The notes beneath the pieces are model-generated. The model was given only the letters and a program-made list of their open reading frames with translations, did no database searches and was not told the origin of the DNA. A program made the position numbers and the translations under genes. This document shows, in pieces, positions 30,065 to 38,113 of a DNA stretch of 47,223 bases (position 1 is its first letter; each line of letters starts with the position of its first letter). The DNA comes from Nocardioides sp. IC4_145 (lineage in GTDB: Bacteria > Actinomycetota > Actinomycetes > Propionibacteriales > Nocardioidaceae), in assembly GCF_011250565.1 (NCBI RefSeq), contig NZ_JAANMS010000039.1:1-47223 (forward strand), given 5' to 3'.

Positions 30065-31251
30065 CCGGCGTGAGCACCCTGCTGACCGGCATCGGCGAGC
30101 TGGTCACCAACGACCCGGAACGGCAGGGGGACCGGCGCGACGGTCCGCTCGGCATCATCGAGCGGGCAGCGGTCGTCGTCGAGGGCGCGCGCGTCGCGTG
30201 GGTGGGTGCGGCCGCCGAGGCGCCCGCGGCGGACGCGGTCGTCGACGCCGGCGGCCGGGCGGTGCTGCCCGGGTTCGTCGACAGCCACAGCCACCTGGTC
30301 TTCGCCGGCGACCGGGCGGAGGAGTTCGCGGCGCGCATGGCCGGCACGGCGTACGCCGCCGGCGGCATCCGCACCACCGTCGCCGCCACCCGTGCCGCCA
30401 CCGACGAGCAGCTGCTGTCCGGCGCGCGACGGCTGGTCGGCGAGATGCTGCGGCAGGGCACCACGACCGTGGAGGTCAAGAGCGGCTACGGCCTGACCGT
30501 CCGCGACGAGGCGCGCAGCCTGGCGGTCGCCCGGATGCTGACCGAGGAGACGACGTACCTCGGCGCCCACGTCGTCCCCGACGGCACCACGCCCGAGGAG
30601 TACGTCGCCCTCGTCACCGGTCCGATGCTCGACGCCGCCATCGAGCACGCGCGGTGGGTCGACGCGTTCTGCGAGCGGGGCGCGTTCGACGCCGACCAGG
30701 CGCGGACCGTGCTCCTCGCCGGGATGGACCGGGGACTGAGCGGGCGACTGCACGCCAACCAGCTGGGCCCCGGCCCGGGGGTGCAGCTGGCCTGCGAGCT
30801 CGGGCTGACCGCCGTCGACCACTGCACCTACCTCGACGACGCCGACGTCGGCGCGCTCCGCGACAGCGGCACGGTGGCGACGCTGCTGCCGGGCGTGGAG
30901 TTCTCCACCCGGCAGCCCTACCCGGACGCGCGGCGGCTGCTCGACGCCGGCGTCACCGTCGCCCTGGCGAGCGACTGCAACCCGGGGTCGTCGTTCACGT
31001 CCTCGATGCCCTTCTGCGTCGCGCTGGCCGTGCGGGAGATGGGGCTGACCCCGGCCGAGGCCGTCTGGGCCGCGACCGCCGGCGGTGCCCGCGCGCTCGA
31101 CCGGGACGACGTCGGCGTGCTCGCCGTGGGTCGCCGCGCCGACCTGGTCCTCCTCGACGCGCCCTCGCACGTCCACCTCGCCTACCGGCCCGGCGTCCCC
31201 CTCGTCGCCGGCGTCTGGCAGTTCGGGCGCCCGGTGCTCGGCGGCGCCTGA
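30061..31251 (+). CDS. hutI: Imidazolonepropionase
   Basis: HutI opens the ring of 4-imidazolone-5-propionate to give N-formimidoyl-L-glutamate, the HutF substrate. The 396-residue amidohydrolase carries [20 protein letters not shown] (metal and substrate contacts), [46 protein letters not shown] and [16 protein letters not shown] (Asp ligand and Asn/Pro loop). GTG 30061 is taken as the start because it overlaps the hutF stop (GTGA); another GTG lies two codons earlier. A strong inverted repeat downstream (31271-31331) probably ends the operon. Confidence 0.96.
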   Translation: MTGVSTLLTGIGELVTNDPERQGDRRDGPLGIIERAAVVVEGARVAWVGAAAEAPAADAVVDAGGRAVLPGFVDSHSHLVFAGDRAEEFAARMAGTAYAAGGIRTTVAATRAATDEQLLSGARRLVGEMLRQGTTTVEVKSGYGLTVRDEARSLAVARMLTEETTYLGAHVVPDGTTPEEYVALVTGPMLDAAIEHARWVDAFCERGAFDADQARTVLLAGMDRGLSGRLHANQLGPGPGVQLACELGLTAVDHCTYLDDADVGALRDSGTVATLLPGVEFSTRQPYPDARRLLDAGVTVALASDCNPGSSFTSSMPFCVALAVREMGLTPAEAVWAATAGGARALDRDDVGVLAVGRRADLVLLDAPSHVHLAYRPGVPLVAGVWQFGRPVLGGA

Positions 31252-31270
31252 GGTACGCGATGGGCCGGCG

Positions 31271-31331
31271 GCTGAGGTAGTCGACGGAGCGCGGGATACG
31301 CACGTCGTCCGATGTGCGCGGCTACCTCAGC
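31271..31331. terminator. Nested inverted repeat after hutI
   Basis: GCTGAGGTAG (31271-31280) pairs perfectly with CTACCTCAGC (31322-31331). Inside the loop CGCAC (about 31300) and GTGCG form a further short stem. It lies 20 bp after the hutI stop and is a likely factor-assisted terminator; no T-run follows. Confidence 0.5.
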
Positions 31332-31402
31332 GGACGAACCTGGGGCTTCCGACCGAGCGCACCGACCGGGCGCACCGTCCGAGACCACCGGGAGCCACCG
31401 TG

Positions 31403-31564
31403 ATGCACACCCCCTACAGCTACGAGGCCGAGCTGCAGCACCGCCGCCAGCAGATCCGCGCCGAGGTCGCCGACGCGCGCCGTCGCCGCCACCCCCGGCC
31501 GCGGTTCCCGCAGTGGCCGACCGGCACCTCCTCGCTCGGCCTGGTCACCCGCCTGACGGCTTGA
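31403..31564 (+). CDS. Small basic protein, 53 residues
   Basis: ATG 31403 follows GGGAG by 8 bases. The product begins [18 protein letters not shown], continues with an Arg-rich helix ([17 protein letters not shown]) and ends [13 protein letters not shown]. Small actinobacterial proteins with a YEAEL-xHR start are familiar to me, which supports a real gene, but none has a known role. The SD, start and codon pattern look genuine. It stands alone between the hut terminator and the LAL regulator, whose start is only 29 bp past its stop, so the two may be co-transcribed. Confidence 0.55.
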   Translation: MHTPYSYEAELQHRRQQIRAEVADARRRRHPRPRFPQWPTGTSSLGLVTRLTA

Positions 31565-31593
31565 GCGCGCGCTTGTCGGTGGAGCGGGCCAGG

Positions 31594-34551
31594 ATGGGAC
31601 CCGTGGCCACCCCACGGGCGCTCGTCGGGCGCGACACCGAGCTCACCGAGACCGCCTCCGCGCTCGGCGTCCTGGGCGACGCCGAGCCGCACCACGACCC
31701 GGCCGCGCCCGGCCGCGCCGTCCTCCTCTCCGGGGACGCCGGCGTCGGCAAGACCCGGCTGCTGACCGCCCTGCGCGACCTCGCCGTCGACCGCGGCTGG
31801 CGGGTGCTGGCCGGCCACTGCCTCGACCTCGGCGACAGCGCCCTGCCCTACCTCCCGTTCTCCGAGGTCCTCGGCCGCCTCGCCGCCGATCGTCCCGAGC
31901 TGGTCGGGCAGGTGACCGCCGAGCATCCCGGCCTGCTGCGGCTGCAGCCCGGGCGCCGGGTGCTCGACCCCGAGCGTGGTGGTGCCGACGGCCGGGACGA
32001 GACCTCGGCGCTGGCGCGGGGCGACCTGTTCGAGGCCGTCCACGCGCTGCTGGAGGCAGCGGCCGAGGAGGCGCCCGTCCTGCTGGTGGTCGAGGACGCC
32101 CACTGGGCCGACCGGTCGACGCGCGACCTGCTCAGCTTCCTGTTCAGCCGGTCCTTCGCCCGCCAGGTCGCCGTCGTCGCGTCGTACCGCTCCGACGACC
32201 TGCACCGCCGCCACCCGCTCCGCCGCCAGGTCGCGGAGTGGAGCCGGCTGCGGGGCGTGGAGCGGGTCGCGCTCGGCCCGCTCCCGGAGGCGGCCGTGCG
32301 CGAGCTGGTCGCGCAGCTCGTCCCGGACGGGCTCGACGAGCACGCGCTGCGGACGATCGTCGACCGGGCCGAGGGCAACGCGTTCTTCGTCGAGGAGCTG
32401 ACCAGCGCGGCCCGAGGGCCCGGCGACTGGGTCCCCGCCGACCTCGCCGACCTCCTGCTCGTGCGGCTCGACCGGCTCGGCGACGCCGCCCGGCGGCTGG
32501 TCCGCACCGCCAGTGCCGCCGGCCGCCGGGTCTCCCACGAGTCGCTCGAGGCGGCCTCCGGGCTCGACCCCGCCGCCGTCGACGAGGGGTTGCGCGAGGC
32601 GGTCGAGATGAACGTCCTGGTCGCCGACGGTGCCGTCTACTCCTTCCGGCACGCGCTGCTCGGCGAGGCGGTCTACGACGACCTCCTGCCGGGGGAGCGG
32701 GTCCGGCTGCACGCGCAGTACGCCGCGGCGCTGCGCGACGGCCGCGCGCACGGCACCGCCGCCGAGCTCGCCCGCCACGCACGGCTCGCCCTCGACCTCG
32801 ACACCGCGCTGCTGGCCAGCGTCCGCGCCGGCCGGGAGGCCACCGCGGTAGGCGGTCCCGGCGAGGCGGCGCTCCACTACGAGCAGGCGCTCGAGCTGCT
32901 CGCCGACCCGCGGCGGCAGGCCGACACCGACGTCGACCTGTCGAAGCTGGTCGTCAGCGCCGCGGACGCGCTCACGCAGAGCGGCGAGCCCGAGCGCGCG
33001 GCCGCGCTGCTGCGCGAGCACCTGGACCTCCTGCCCGCGGACGCCTCACCCCTGTGGCGGCCACGGTTGCTGACGGCCTACGCCGCCGTGCTGCTGATCA
33101 TCGAGACCGACCTCGACCCCGCTGCCGTCGCCGCGGAGGCCGCCGCACTCGCGCCGACCGGCGAGACGCCGCTGCGGGCGCGCGTGCTGACCACCCAGGC
33201 GAACGTGCTCGGCTCGATGGGCCGGTGGGAGGAGGCCGAGGCGGTCGGGCTCGACGCGTTGGCGATGGCCGAGCGGCTCGACCTGCCCGAGCTCGCCTCC
33301 GAGGCGATCACCACGCTGTCGGCGCTGAAGAAGACCGGTCCGAAGGAGGGCCTGCGCGCCGCCCTCGTCGACGCCGTCGAGCGCGCGGAGCGCAGCGGCG
33401 CGATCCACGCCGAGCTGCGCGGACGGTTCTTCCTCGGCCGGTCCTACCAGGACTGGGGCGAGCTGGACACGGCCGCGGACTGGTTCCGCGGTGGCATGGA
33501 GCGGGCGGTCGCGGTGGGCCTGCCCTGGGCGCCGTACGGCTTCGAGGCCCGCTGGCAGCTCTCCCTCATCGAGCTCGTCCGCGGGGACTGGGACGCCGCG
33601 CTCGCGCTCAGCACCGTGGTCGACGGCGACGCCCCGCCGGTGCCCGGGGCGATCCTCGAGGCGGTGCGGCTGCAGGTGCTGCAGGGGCGCGGCGTCGAGG
33701 TCGGCGCGGAGGTCCGGGCGCTGCGCCGGTTCTGGGAGCGCGAGGGCGGGGTGGCGATCCACGCCGCCGAGCTGGCGCTGGTCTGCGCGGGCCGGGCGGG
33801 CGACGGACAGGCGGTGCTGGCGGCGTACGCCGACGCCGTGGACGTCCTCGGCCGCATCTGGCACCCGTGGTTCAGCGCCCGCATCCGGCTCGCCGCCGCC
33901 ACGCTGCGCGAGCTCGCCCCGCTGCTGCCCCGGCTTCCCGCCGGCGAACGGACCGCGTGGGCCGCCGAGGCCGCCCGGTTGCACGCCGACGGCCGCGAGG
34001 TGCTCGACCGGGCCGACCCGTCGGTGCACTGGGGACCGGAGGGCCGCGCCTGGGCCGCCCGCCTGCGTGCCGAGGCCCTCCGCGCCGCCTGGCTGCTCGG
34101 CGTCCACCCGCCCCCGCAGGACGAGCTGGTCGACGCATGGCGCGCCGCGGTCGCGGCGTTCGAGGAACACGGCCACGTCCACGAGCTCGCCCGCACCCGC
34201 GCCGCGCTCGCCGGCGTCCTGCGCGCCGCCGGCGACCCGGCGGGCGCCCGGGAGGTCGCCGACGCCGCGCGCGCCGCCGCCCACCGACTCGGCGCCGTGC
34301 CGCTCCTCGACGAGCTGCGCGCCCTGAGCGGCCCGACTCCGCGTGCCGAGGCCTCCGACGCGCTCACCGCCCGCGAGGCGGAGATCCTGGCGCTCGTTGC
34401 CGAGGGCCGGAGCAACGGCGAGATCGGCAAGCAGCTGTTCATCAGCACCAAGACCGTCTCCGTCCACGTCTCCCGCATCCTCGCCAAGCTCGGCGCCGCC
34501 GGCCGCACCGAGGCCGCCGCCATCGCCCGCCGCCGGGGGCTCGTCGACTGA
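31594..34551 (+). CDS. LAL-type LuxR-family transcriptional regulator
   Basis: A 985-residue large ATP-binding regulator of the LuxR family. An AAA/NACHT-like ATPase comes first, with Walker [12 protein letters not shown] near residue 46 and Walker [19 protein letters not shown] near 165. A long helical TPR-like region (about 380-900) follows. The C-terminus is a LuxR helix-turn-helix (about 922-985): [20 protein letters not shown], then [19 protein letters not shown]. Such proteins usually activate a nearby operon in response to an unknown small molecule. Candidate targets are the Asp-rich peptide operon 90 bp downstream or, less likely, the hut genes upstream. ATG 31594 has GGAG 9 bases before it; GTG 31603 is an alternative. 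Confidence 0.9.
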   Translation: MGPVATPRALVGRDTELTETASALGVLGDAEPHHDPAAPGRAVLLSGDAGVGKTRLLTALRDLAVDRGWRVLAGHCLDLGDSALPYLPFSEVLGRLAADRPELVGQVTAEHPGLLRLQPGRRVLDPERGGADGRDETSALARGDLFEAVHALLEAAAEEAPVLLVVEDAHWADRSTRDLLSFLFSRSFARQVAVVASYRSDDLHRRHPLRRQVAEWSRLRGVERVALGPLPEAAVRELVAQLVPDGLDEHALRTIVDRAEGNAFFVEELTSAARGPGDWVPADLADLLLVRLDRLGDAARRLVRTASAAGRRVSHESLEAASGLDPAAVDEGLREAVEMNVLVADGAVYSFRHALLGEAVYDDLLPGERVRLHAQYAAALRDGRAHGTAAELARHARLALDLDTALLASVRAGREATAVGGPGEAALHYEQALELLADPRRQADTDVDLSKLVVSAADALTQSGEPERAAALLREHLDLLPADASPLWRPRLLTAYAAVLLIIETDLDPAAVAAEAAALAPTGETPLRARVLTTQANVLGSMGRWEEAEAVGLDALAMAERLDLPELASEAITTLSALKKTGPKEGLRAALVDAVERAERSGAIHAELRGRFFLGRSYQDWGELDTAADWFRGGMERAVAVGLPWAPYGFEARWQLSLIELVRGDWDAALALSTVVDGDAPPVPGAILEAVRLQVLQGRGVEVGAEVRALRRFWEREGGVAIHAAELALVCAGRAGDGQAVLAAYADAVDVLGRIWHPWFSARIRLAAATLRELAPLLPRLPAGERTAWAAEAARLHADGREVLDRADPSVHWGPEGRAWAARLRAEALRAAWLLGVHPPPQDELVDAWRAAVAAFEEHGHVHELARTRAALAGVLRAAGDPAGAREVADAARAAAHRLGAVPLLDELRALSGPTPRAEASDALTAREAEILALVAEGRSNGEIGKQLFISTKTVSVHVSRILAKLGAAGRTEAAAIARRRGLVD

Positions 34552-34641
34552 CCGCCCCGCCCGGCCGGGGTCGTCGTGTGTCGGACCACCCCCGTGGGTA
34601 TCGGCCAGAGGTCCGGACCGACACCAGCCCTGGAGGCCGCC

Positions 34642-34944
34642 ATGACCAGCACCCCCGAAGAGCCCCTCTCCGACGACGACATGACCACCGTGCCCGCCGG
34701 CGACCCGACCCAGGGCATCGGTGACTCCGACAGCACCGACTCCGACGGCACCGACGGTGACGCGAGCGACGGCGACGCGACCGACACCACGGACGGCGAC
34801 GGCAGCGACTCCGACGGCACCGACTCCGACGGCACGGACAGCGACGGCACCGACAGCGACGGCACCGACGGTGACGCGAGCGACGGCGACGCGACCGACA
34901 CGACCGACGGCGACGGCAGCGACTCCGACGGCACCGACGCCTGA
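34642..34944 (+). CDS. Asp-rich repeat peptide, candidate precursor for modification
   Basis: A 100-residue protein with TGGAGG 6 bases before ATG 34642. The first 27 residues (MTSTPEEPLSDDDMTTVPAG then DPTQGIG) look like a leader. The remaining 73 are made almost only of D, G, S, T and A in pentapeptide-like units such as DGTDS and DGDAS. About 40 percent of the whole chain is Asp, and there is no Lys, Arg, His, Cys or aromatic residue. It is the first gene of a run with a JmjC-type oxygenase (9 bp gap), a ferredoxin-like protein and two glycosyltransferases, which suggests hydroxylation and/or glycosylation of Asp, Ser or Thr. An alternative is a calcium-binding DxDxDG-like chain. No signal peptide is seen. 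Confidence 0.75.
   Translation: MTSTPEEPLSDDDMTTVPAGDPTQGIGDSDSTDSDGTDGDASDGDATDTTDGDGSDSDGTDSDGTDSDGTDSDGTDGDASDGDATDTTDGDGSDSDGTDA
34747..34938 (+). repeat. 78-bp duplication within the Asp-rich peptide gene
   Basis: 34747-34824 and 34861-34938 match except for two or three bases around the codons for DTTD. The 36 bp between them encode SDGTDSDGTDSD. The repeat is in frame and accounts for most of the Asp-rich region, so the peptide grew by internal duplication of a 26-residue block on top of pentapeptide units. Confidence 0.85.
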
Positions 34945-34953
34945 ACGACTGAC

Positions 34954-36105
34954 TTGACCGACCACGCCCCCGGGCCGCACCCGGCGCTCGACCTGCTCAG
35001 CGGTGACGCCCGGACCTTCCTCGAGAAGGTCTGGGCGTCCCGCGTGCACCTGCACCGCACGGCGCCGGCCGACCTCGTCGGCCTGCTGTCGCTCGACGAC
35101 GCCGACCACCTGCTGACCTCGACCGCGATCCGCACGCCGTCGGTACGGCTGGCCCAGGACGGCGCAGTGCTGCCGGAGTCGCGGTACACCCGTTCGGCGA
35201 CGCTCGCCGGCAAGCAGCTGACCGGCCTGGTCGACGGGCGCAAGGCGCTGGCGGCGTTCGCGGACGGCGCGACGATCGTCCTCCAGGGCCTGCACCGCTA
35301 CCACCCGCCGCTGACCCGCCTGGTCGCCCAGCTCGAGCTCGAGCTGGGCCACCCCTGCCAGGCCAACGCCTACCTGACCCCGCCGGGGTCGCAGGGCTTC
35401 GCGGTCCACTCCGACAGCCACGACGTCTTCGTCTTCCAGACCGCCGGCACCAAGCAGTGGGAGGTGCACGGCCAGGACGGCGCCGAGGAGGTGCTGCTCG
35501 AGCCGGGACTGTCGATGTACCTCCCGACCGGCACGCCGCACGCCGCCCGCGCCCAGGACACCGTCTCCCTGCACGTCACCATCGGCATCAACCAGCTCAC
35601 CTGGCGCGGCCTGGTCGAGCGCGCGGTCGAGCCGCTCCTGGCCGAGGTGGCCGACGAGCACCTGCCGGCCGGCTACCTCGACGACCGCGCGCCTCTCGCC
35701 GCCGGCCTCGCCGACCGGCTCGAGGCGCTGGCCGCGCGGGTGCGGGAGGTCGACACCGAGGCGTCGGTCCGGTCGGAGGTACGCCGCTTCCTCTCCAGCC
35801 GCCCGCCCCGGCTGCCCGGCGGCCTCCACGACGTGCTCCGCGTCGACGCGATCGGCGACGAGACGCCGCTCCGTCGCCGCGCCGGCCACCCCTGCGTGCT
35901 GCTCCCCGGGACCGACGGGCGCCTGGAGGTGCTCCTCGGCGACCGTGTGCTCGACGTACCGGCCCGACTCGCGCCCGCCCTGGAGGAGGTCCGCGCCCGC
36001 GGCGAGCTGCGCCCGGCCGACCTGGCCGACCACCTCGACCCGCAGTCGCGGCTGGTCCTGTGCCGCCGCCTCGTCCGGGAAGGGCTGCTCGAGGTCCTCG
36101 GGTGA
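34954..36105 (+). CDS. JmjC/cupin-type 2-oxoglutarate Fe(II) oxygenase
   Basis: A 383-residue enzyme of the cupin_4/JmjC (RoxA/YcfD-like) family. These non-heme iron, 2-oxoglutarate-dependent enzymes beta-hydroxylate protein side chains. The iron triad is visible: FAVHSDSHDVFVFQ near residue 152 (HxD) and PTGTPHAA near 195 (distal His). TKQWEVHG is the usual strand between them. The C-terminal part (about 260-383) resembles the dimer/winged-helix region of ribosomal oxygenases. Known relatives act on ribosomal proteins; here the gene lies 9 bp after an Asp-rich peptide gene and overlaps the next by GTGA, so the peptide is a plausible substrate. The start is TTG 34954 with no clear SD, consistent with coupling. 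Confidence 0.83.
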   Translation: MTDHAPGPHPALDLLSGDARTFLEKVWASRVHLHRTAPADLVGLLSLDDADHLLTSTAIRTPSVRLAQDGAVLPESRYTRSATLAGKQLTGLVDGRKALAAFADGATIVLQGLHRYHPPLTRLVAQLELELGHPCQANAYLTPPGSQGFAVHSDSHDVFVFQTAGTKQWEVHGQDGAEEVLLEPGLSMYLPTGTPHAARAQDTVSLHVTIGINQLTWRGLVERAVEPLLAEVADEHLPAGYLDDRAPLAAGLADRLEALAARVREVDTEASVRSEVRRFLSSRPPRLPGGLHDVLRVDAIGDETPLRRRAGHPCVLLPGTDGRLEVLLGDRVLDVPARLAPALEEVRARGELRPADLADHLDPQSRLVLCRRLVREGLLEVLG

Positions 36106-37064
36106 CGACCGCGCCGTTCCGCTGCGGCGTCGCGAGCGCCGACCGCGGCGAGGAGCCGGCCGGCACCGCGTCGACGGTCCGCGCGTTCCTGCTGCTCGAG
36201 CACCCCGGGCCCTGGGGCGTCGACGCGCTCCGGGACGCGCGCCTGCCCGACGGGCTGGGCCCGCGGATCGCAGCAGCCGCAGCCACGGCCCGGGTGCGAC
36301 CACTGCTGGTCCGCCGGCCCGGGCGCACCCGGGGCGCCACGACGGGCGCCACGACGGGCGCCACGACGGGCGCCGCCACCGGCGACGGGCTGCGGGTCTT
36401 CGCGGCGTCCTGCCTGCCGGGCGCGACCCGCCTGGAGTCCGGCACCGTCACCGACCCGCACGAGGTGCTCGACCTCGACCTGGCCTCGCTCCGGGCCGGC
36501 GGCAGCAGCGGCCTCGACCCGCACCACGGCACCGTGCTCGCCGTCTGCACCCACGGTCGCCACGACGCCTGCTGCGCCGAGCTCGGCCGGCCGGTCGCGG
36601 CCGCGCTCGCCGCCGCCCACCCCGAGGAGACGTGGGAGGTCTCGCACATCGGCGGCGACCGCTACGCCGGCAACCTGCTCGTCCTCCCCGACGGGCTCTA
36701 CTACGGACGGCTCGACCCCGACGCCGCCCTCGCGGTCGCCGCGGCGCACGCCCGTGACCACCTCGAGTTCGACCACCTCCGGGGCCGCACGGCGTACCCC
36801 ATGGCGGTGCAGGCCGCCGAGGTCGCGCTCCGCCGCCACCTCGGGGAGACCCGGCGCGACGTCGTGCGGTGGACCGGCCGATCCGTCGAGGGCCCGGCGA
36901 CGAACCTGGTGACGACAGCCGTCTTCGACGTCGCCGGCCGGACGTGGTCGGTGCGGGTGCGCACCGTGGAGGGTCCGCCCGCCCGGCTCACCTGCCGCGC
37001 GACGCGGGACAACCCCACGCCGCGGCACGAGGTCGAGGCGGTGACCTCGGAGGACGACGGATGA
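36102..37064 (+). CDS. Sucrase/ferredoxin-like (thioredoxin-fold [2Fe-2S]) protein
   Basis: A 320-residue protein of the sucrase/ferredoxin-like family, which has a thioredoxin-like ferredoxin fold. Family marks are RCGVASADRGEEPAGTAS at the N-terminus, VLAVCTHGRHDACCAELGRP (Cys cluster near residue 150) and EVSHIGGDRYAGNLLVLPDG. The role is electron transfer or redox chemistry, though few members have been studied. A 12-bp tandem repeat adds GATTGATTGATTGAATG near residue 85 in a linker. GTG 36102 overlaps the JmjC stop, and its own stop overlaps the next glycosyltransferase start (ATGA), placing it firmly in the operon. JmjC enzymes do not normally need a ferredoxin, so its function here is open. 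Confidence 0.82.
   Translation: MTTAPFRCGVASADRGEEPAGTASTVRAFLLLEHPGPWGVDALRDARLPDGLGPRIAAAAATARVRPLLVRRPGRTRGATTGATTGATTGAATGDGLRVFAASCLPGATRLESGTVTDPHEVLDLDLASLRAGGSSGLDPHHGTVLAVCTHGRHDACCAELGRPVAAALAAAHPEETWEVSHIGGDRYAGNLLVLPDGLYYGRLDPDAALAVAAAHARDHLEFDHLRGRTAYPMAVQAAEVALRRHLGETRRDVVRWTGRSVEGPATNLVTTAVFDVAGRTWSVRVRTVEGPPARLTCRATRDNPTPRHEVEAVTSEDDG
36334..36381 (+). repeat. 12-bp tandem repeat in the ferredoxin-like gene
   Basis: Three exact units of GGCGCCACGACG at 36334, 36346 and 36358 are followed by a diverged fourth (36370-36381). They encode the tetrapeptide GATT in frame, in a probable linker. Confidence 0.85.
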
Positions 37065-38113
37065 GCAGCGCCCCGCGGGCCGACCTCCCCGTCCAGGTCG
37101 TGGCCGGCCCCCGCCGCCACGGGGTCGTGGAGTACGCCGCGCAGCTGGCGCAGGCGCTCGGTGCGCCCTCGCTGGTGGGCGGGCCGGAGCTGCTCGACGG
37201 GCCCGCGCCGGACGGGCCGAGCCACCTGCACTTCACCGAGCGGCTCCTCGGCCCGACCCCGGCCGACGCGGTGCGCCGCGTCGTGCGGTGGTGCGAGCGG
37301 ACGCCGACGACGGTCACGCTGCACGACGTGCCGCAGCCGTGGGCGTCCGAGGAGCGCGCGCACGCCTACGCCGCGGTGGTCCGGGCCGCCGCCGGTTGGG
37401 CGGTGAGCAGCCACCACGAGGCCGACCTGCTGCGGCGGGTGCTGGCCCGGGCCGGCGCCGACCTGCCGCCGGGTGCGGTGGTGCACCTGCCCGTCGTGCC
37501 TCCCGCGAGACTGCCCGCCCGTCCCGCACCCCACGACGGGCCTGCGACCCTGGCCGCGCTCGGCTTCGTCTATCCCGACAAGGGCCACCGCGAGCTGCTC
37601 CAGGCGGCGACCGAGCTGCGGGCGCGCGGCCGGGAGGTCGACGTGGTGTGCCTGGGCTCGCCGGTCGAGGGCCACACCGACCTGCTCGAGGAGCTCCACC
37701 GCCGGGCGGCGGCCGGCGGGTTCGGCCTCACGGTCACCGGCTGGCTGCCCGACGACGAGCTGTCGACGGTGATGGCGCGGGCGACGGTGCCGGTCAGCGG
37801 CCACCGCCACCTGTCCGCGTCCGCCTCGGTCAACCGGTGGCTCGCCGTCGGCCGCCGACCGCTGCTGCTCGACGGCCCCTACGCCCGTGAGGTCGACGCG
37901 CTGCGCCCCGGCGCCCACGTCCTGCACGACGACGCCGGGCTCGTGCCGGCCCTCGAGCGGGCGCTCGACGACCCCGCCTCCACCTGGCTGCCCGCCGGCG
38001 AGGTGCCCGGACCGGACGTCGCCGCGACCGCCCGCCAGTACGCCGCGTGGTGGGCCTCGGTCCACCGCGCCGTCGCCGACCCGGTCCAGCCGGTGCTCGT
38101 GCCGTTCCCGTGA
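37061..38113 (+). CDS. Glycosyltransferase, GT4-like (GT-B fold)
   Basis: A 350-residue cytoplasmic glycosyltransferase that looks like a reduced GT-B/GT4 enzyme. The N-terminal half has VVAGPRRHGVVEYAAQLAQA (a typical glycine/HGV sugar-side start) and AVSSHHEADLL. The C-terminal half has ALGFVYPDKGHRELLQA and VTGWLPDDELSTVMARATVP, the nucleotide-sugar binding region, with RPLLLDGPYAREVDAL after it. The EX7E motif is not obvious. ATG 37061 overlaps the preceding stop by 4 bases and its own stop overlaps the next start (GTGA). Donor and acceptor are unknown; in this operon Ser, Thr or hydroxylated Asp of the repeat peptide are candidate acceptors. Confidence 0.78.
   Translation: MSSAPRADLPVQVVAGPRRHGVVEYAAQLAQALGAPSLVGGPELLDGPAPDGPSHLHFTERLLGPTPADAVRRVVRWCERTPTTVTLHDVPQPWASEERAHAYAAVVRAAAGWAVSSHHEADLLRRVLARAGADLPPGAVVHLPVVPPARLPARPAPHDGPATLAALGFVYPDKGHRELLQAATELRARGREVDVVCLGSPVEGHTDLLEELHRRAAAGGFGLTVTGWLPDDELSTVMARATVPVSGHRHLSASASVNRWLAVGRRPLLLDGPYAREVDALRPGAHVLHDDAGLVPALERALDDPASTWLPAGEVPGPDVAATARQYAAWWASVHRAVADPVQPVLVPFP

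Noticed and set aside
34721..34944. The GAC-rich repeat read as a CRISPR-like array or non-coding satellite
   Set aside because: The units are in frame, contiguous without spacers, have an SD and start codon in front and stop cleanly at TGA, so it is a coding repeat.
33046..36303. A 1085-codon minus-strand open frame across the LAL regulator, the Asp-rich peptide and the JmjC gene
   Set aside because: It mirrors the plus-strand genes, is full of VAVGAV-type repeats that come from the Asp codons read backwards, and has no ribosome binding site or domain.
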